Below, piece after piece: positions 6,014-7,109 of a stretch of DNA of 7,109 bases. The DNA lies in the NCBI GenBank assembly GCA_910583885.1, contig CAJUAC010000102.1, positions 1 to 7,109 on the forward strand. The letters run 5' to 3'. Below the pieces are notes generated by a model. That model made no database searches. It saw only the letters and a program-made list of their open reading frames with translations, and was not told the origin of the DNA. The position numbers were made by a program, and so were the translations under genes. Within the stretch, counting starts at the first letter, position 1, and every line of letters starts with the position of its first letter. This DNA comes from an uncultured Oscillospiraceae bacterium. Its GTDB lineage: Bacteria > Bacillota > Clostridia > Oscillospirales > Oscillospiraceae.

Positions 6014-6896
6014 AGGCCAGACGGGGTGCGTCGGACACCTGCGGGCCGGAACAGGCATGGATGCCCAAGGCTTTCTCAAAACGTGGCAGAGCCACCGGCA
6101 AGACCTGGACACAGCGGAATTTCAGGCGGAGTTTGAGAGCGTCCTGAATGCCTTGGTGTGCGACGGGCAGTACGGCGGCTTTTTGAAAAGCCGTGACGCC
6201 ATGCGGGACTTCTGCCAGGAACACCCGGAGAGCGGTTTTGATGACGGTTTCGCGTTCGGTTTCCGGGCGGACACGGCGCAGTATTCCTACCTGATCCGGC
6301 TGAACCCCTACAAGGAGGAAGAAAATCTGTCCCTCTACTGCTATCGCCGGGACTGGTTGGACAGCCACATGAAACAGGCTGAAAAGGGCATCCGTTTCAT
6401 CACCCCGCACTATGAGGAAAAGTTCAGGATCGCGGACGGCGACATGGTGCGGATCAGGTGCCCGGACGGGAGGCAGCTTGACCGGGAATGCCGCTATATC
6501 GACGACTGCCATGTGGAGGTGGGCAAAGGCTGGGACAACCTCTATCATATCTGCCAGTTTGCCGAGATGATGGAGCGCAACGGCAACTCTGTGATCCCCC
6601 TCAGAAATTCGCTGCCGCTGATGTGCTACGGCAAGGTGCCGGAGAAGCGGGCCATCGTGATGTTTGAGCGGGGCTTTGACGGCTACCGCTCCGCATCCTA
6701 TGTGACAAAGGGCCGCACCAGCCAGAAACTGGTGGACGAGCTGAACAGCGGGATGGGCGTGAGCAAGGCACAGGCAGCGGCGATGCTGGCAGGGGCCACC
6801 CAGGGCTGGGCCACCCCCGCCGCCGACCCGAAGAACTACGACGAACAGGGCCAGCCCATCAAACCCAGGAACCGGGACAGGGGTGATGCCCGGTGA
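5943..6896 (+). CDS. Conserved mobile-element-type protein of unknown function, 317 aa
   Basis: The SD AAGGAG (5927-5932) serves ATG 5943 (10 bases) or the in-frame TTG 5940 (7 bases); ATG is preferred. TGA is at 6894-6896. The N-terminal half shows ATPAERLYSASQSMQ, TGCVGHLRAGTGMD, then DTAQYSYLIRLNPYKEEE, RDWLDSHMKQAEKGIRFITP and CRYIDDCHVEVG...LYHICQFAEMMERNG. A second region (from about residue 215) reads RAIVMFERGFDGYRSASYV, MGVSKAQAAAMLAGATQGW and PAADPKNYDEQGQP. From memory, both parts recur in proteins of gut Firmicutes conjugative elements, the second part also at the C-terminus of other, longer proteins of those elements. No enzymatic motif, signal peptide or membrane helix is seen. 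It probably acts in the cytoplasm on element maintenance, but its role is unknown. The GTG of the next gene overlaps its stop. Confidence 0.85.
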   Translation: MELTFQTATPAERLYSASQSMQLKGQTGCVGHLRAGTGMDAQGFLKTWQSHRQDLDTAEFQAEFESVLNALVCDGQYGGFLKSRDAMRDFCQEHPESGFDDGFAFGFRADTAQYSYLIRLNPYKEEENLSLYCYRRDWLDSHMKQAEKGIRFITPHYEEKFRIADGDMVRIRCPDGRQLDRECRYIDDCHVEVGKGWDNLYHICQFAEMMERNGNSVIPLRNSLPLMCYGKVPEKRAIVMFERGFDGYRSASYVTKGRTSQKLVDELNSGMGVSKAQAAAMLAGATQGWATPAADPKNYDEQGQPIKPRNRDRGDAR

Positions 6897-7109
6897 AGGG
6901 CGCACCTATTGACAAAGCCCTGTGTGAGTACCTGAAACAATACCGCCGTGGGCAAGAGAGCGCGGCCTCCAGCAAAGAGCTGGAGGCCGCGTTTCACGTC
7001 AAGGGGACGGAGCTGCGTCGGGCTGTCAACCGTCTGCGCTGTGAGGGCTGGCCTATTTGCAGCGACGCCACCGGCTACTTCTACGCGGCGCGGCAGTCGG
7101 AGATACAGG
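6893..7109 (+). CDS. Probable winged-helix DNA-binding protein, 3'-truncated by the window edge
   Basis: GTG 6893 overlaps the preceding TGA (GTGA), with AGGGG at 6879-6883 at 9-base spacing. The 72 visible residues begin MKGAPIDKALCEYLKQYRRG, continue with ASSKELEAAFHVKGTELRRAVNRLRCEG and end near WPICSDATGYFYAARQSEIQ. The order of helix, turn, recognition-like helix (KGTELRRAVNRLR), then a beta-hairpin (EGWPICSDATGYFYA) is that of a small winged helix-turn-helix, a form frequent in phage and conjugative-element regulators or replication proteins. The C-terminus is unseen, so partner domains cannot be judged. The 13-bp inverted repeat at 6961-6991 is inside this gene. Confidence 0.75.
   Translation, partial: MKGAPIDKALCEYLKQYRRGQESAASSKELEAAFHVKGTELRRAVNRLRCEGWPICSDATGYFYAARQSEIQ
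6961..6991 (+). repeat. Perfect 13-bp inverted repeat inside the winged-helix gene
   Basis: CGCGGCCTCCAGC (6961-6973) and GCTGGAGGCCGCG (6979-6991) are exact reverse complements with a 5-base loop AAAGA, and outward G-U, A-U, G-U pairs extend the stem. TTTC follows. An RNA hairpin this GC-rich and tight should be very stable; as DNA it is a palindrome that could be an operator. It lies about 68 bases into the gene. Confidence 0.75.

Noticed and set aside
5877..6905. 342-residue open frame on the minus strand opposite the 317-aa gene
   Set aside because: It mirrors the plus-strand gene, has a Pro/Val/His-rich shadow composition and no credible start signal, while the plus-strand frame has an SD and recognisable conserved-style motifs.

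Overview
The window looks like part of an integrative/conjugative element, or a similar mobile accessory region, from a GC-rich gut-type Clostridia (Bacillota). This is inferred from three things. There is a very large SpaA/Cna-B-repeat surface protein. There is a tight train of small same-strand genes with good Shine-Dalgarno (SD) sites and ATGA/GTGA stop-start overlaps. Several proteins have the look of families common in Firmicutes conjugative elements. No integrase, relaxase, T4SS gene, tRNA, rRNA, IS element or CRISPR array is visible, so the element assignment rests on gene content and not on a mobility gene.

Region 1 (1-3920) is the 3' part of a giant adhesin-like gene whose start lies outside the window. 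It holds one partial and eleven complete Cna-B/SpaA-type modules of 89-104 residues. Each complete module keeps the Lys, Glu and Asn positions expected for a self-forming isopeptide bond. A distinct C-terminal domain of about 170 residues follows, and the protein then ends abruptly in LPRTGY-stop. The sortase-like pentapeptide is present, but the hydrophobic segment and charged tail of a normal sorting signal are absent.

Region 2 (3921-4348) is regulatory. A perfect 9-bp hairpin follows the adhesin. A convincing sigma-A-type promoter (TTGAAA, 17 bp, TACTAT) then drives a 54-residue ORF. Next comes a strong terminator-like hairpin with a short T-run, and after it the best SD in the region, AAGGAGGA. 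The GTTCCTCC just after the small ORF is perfectly complementary to GGAGGAAC, which contains that SD, so the 4198-4268 leader could fold into a two-stem RNA that hides the ribosome site. The SD sits before a TTG-started 24-codon ORF that overlaps the start of the next gene.

Region 3 (4338-7109) is a probable operon on the plus strand. It begins with a PAPS-reductase/DndC-like PP-loop protein (SGGKDS, plus a CxCxCC cluster). A 59-residue basic-tailed ORF, a 197-200-residue unknown, a 317-residue conserved mobile-element-type protein, and the start of a probable winged-helix protein (cut by the window edge) follow. Two perfect inverted repeats (12 and 13 bp) lie inside coding sequence, at the 3' end of the PP-loop gene and near the 5' end of the last gene, and both have the same flanking bases.

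The best candidates for something undescribed are the SD-sequestering leader with its coupled mini-ORF ahead of an orphan PP-loop enzyme, and the adhesin whose sorting signal stops after LPRTGY.
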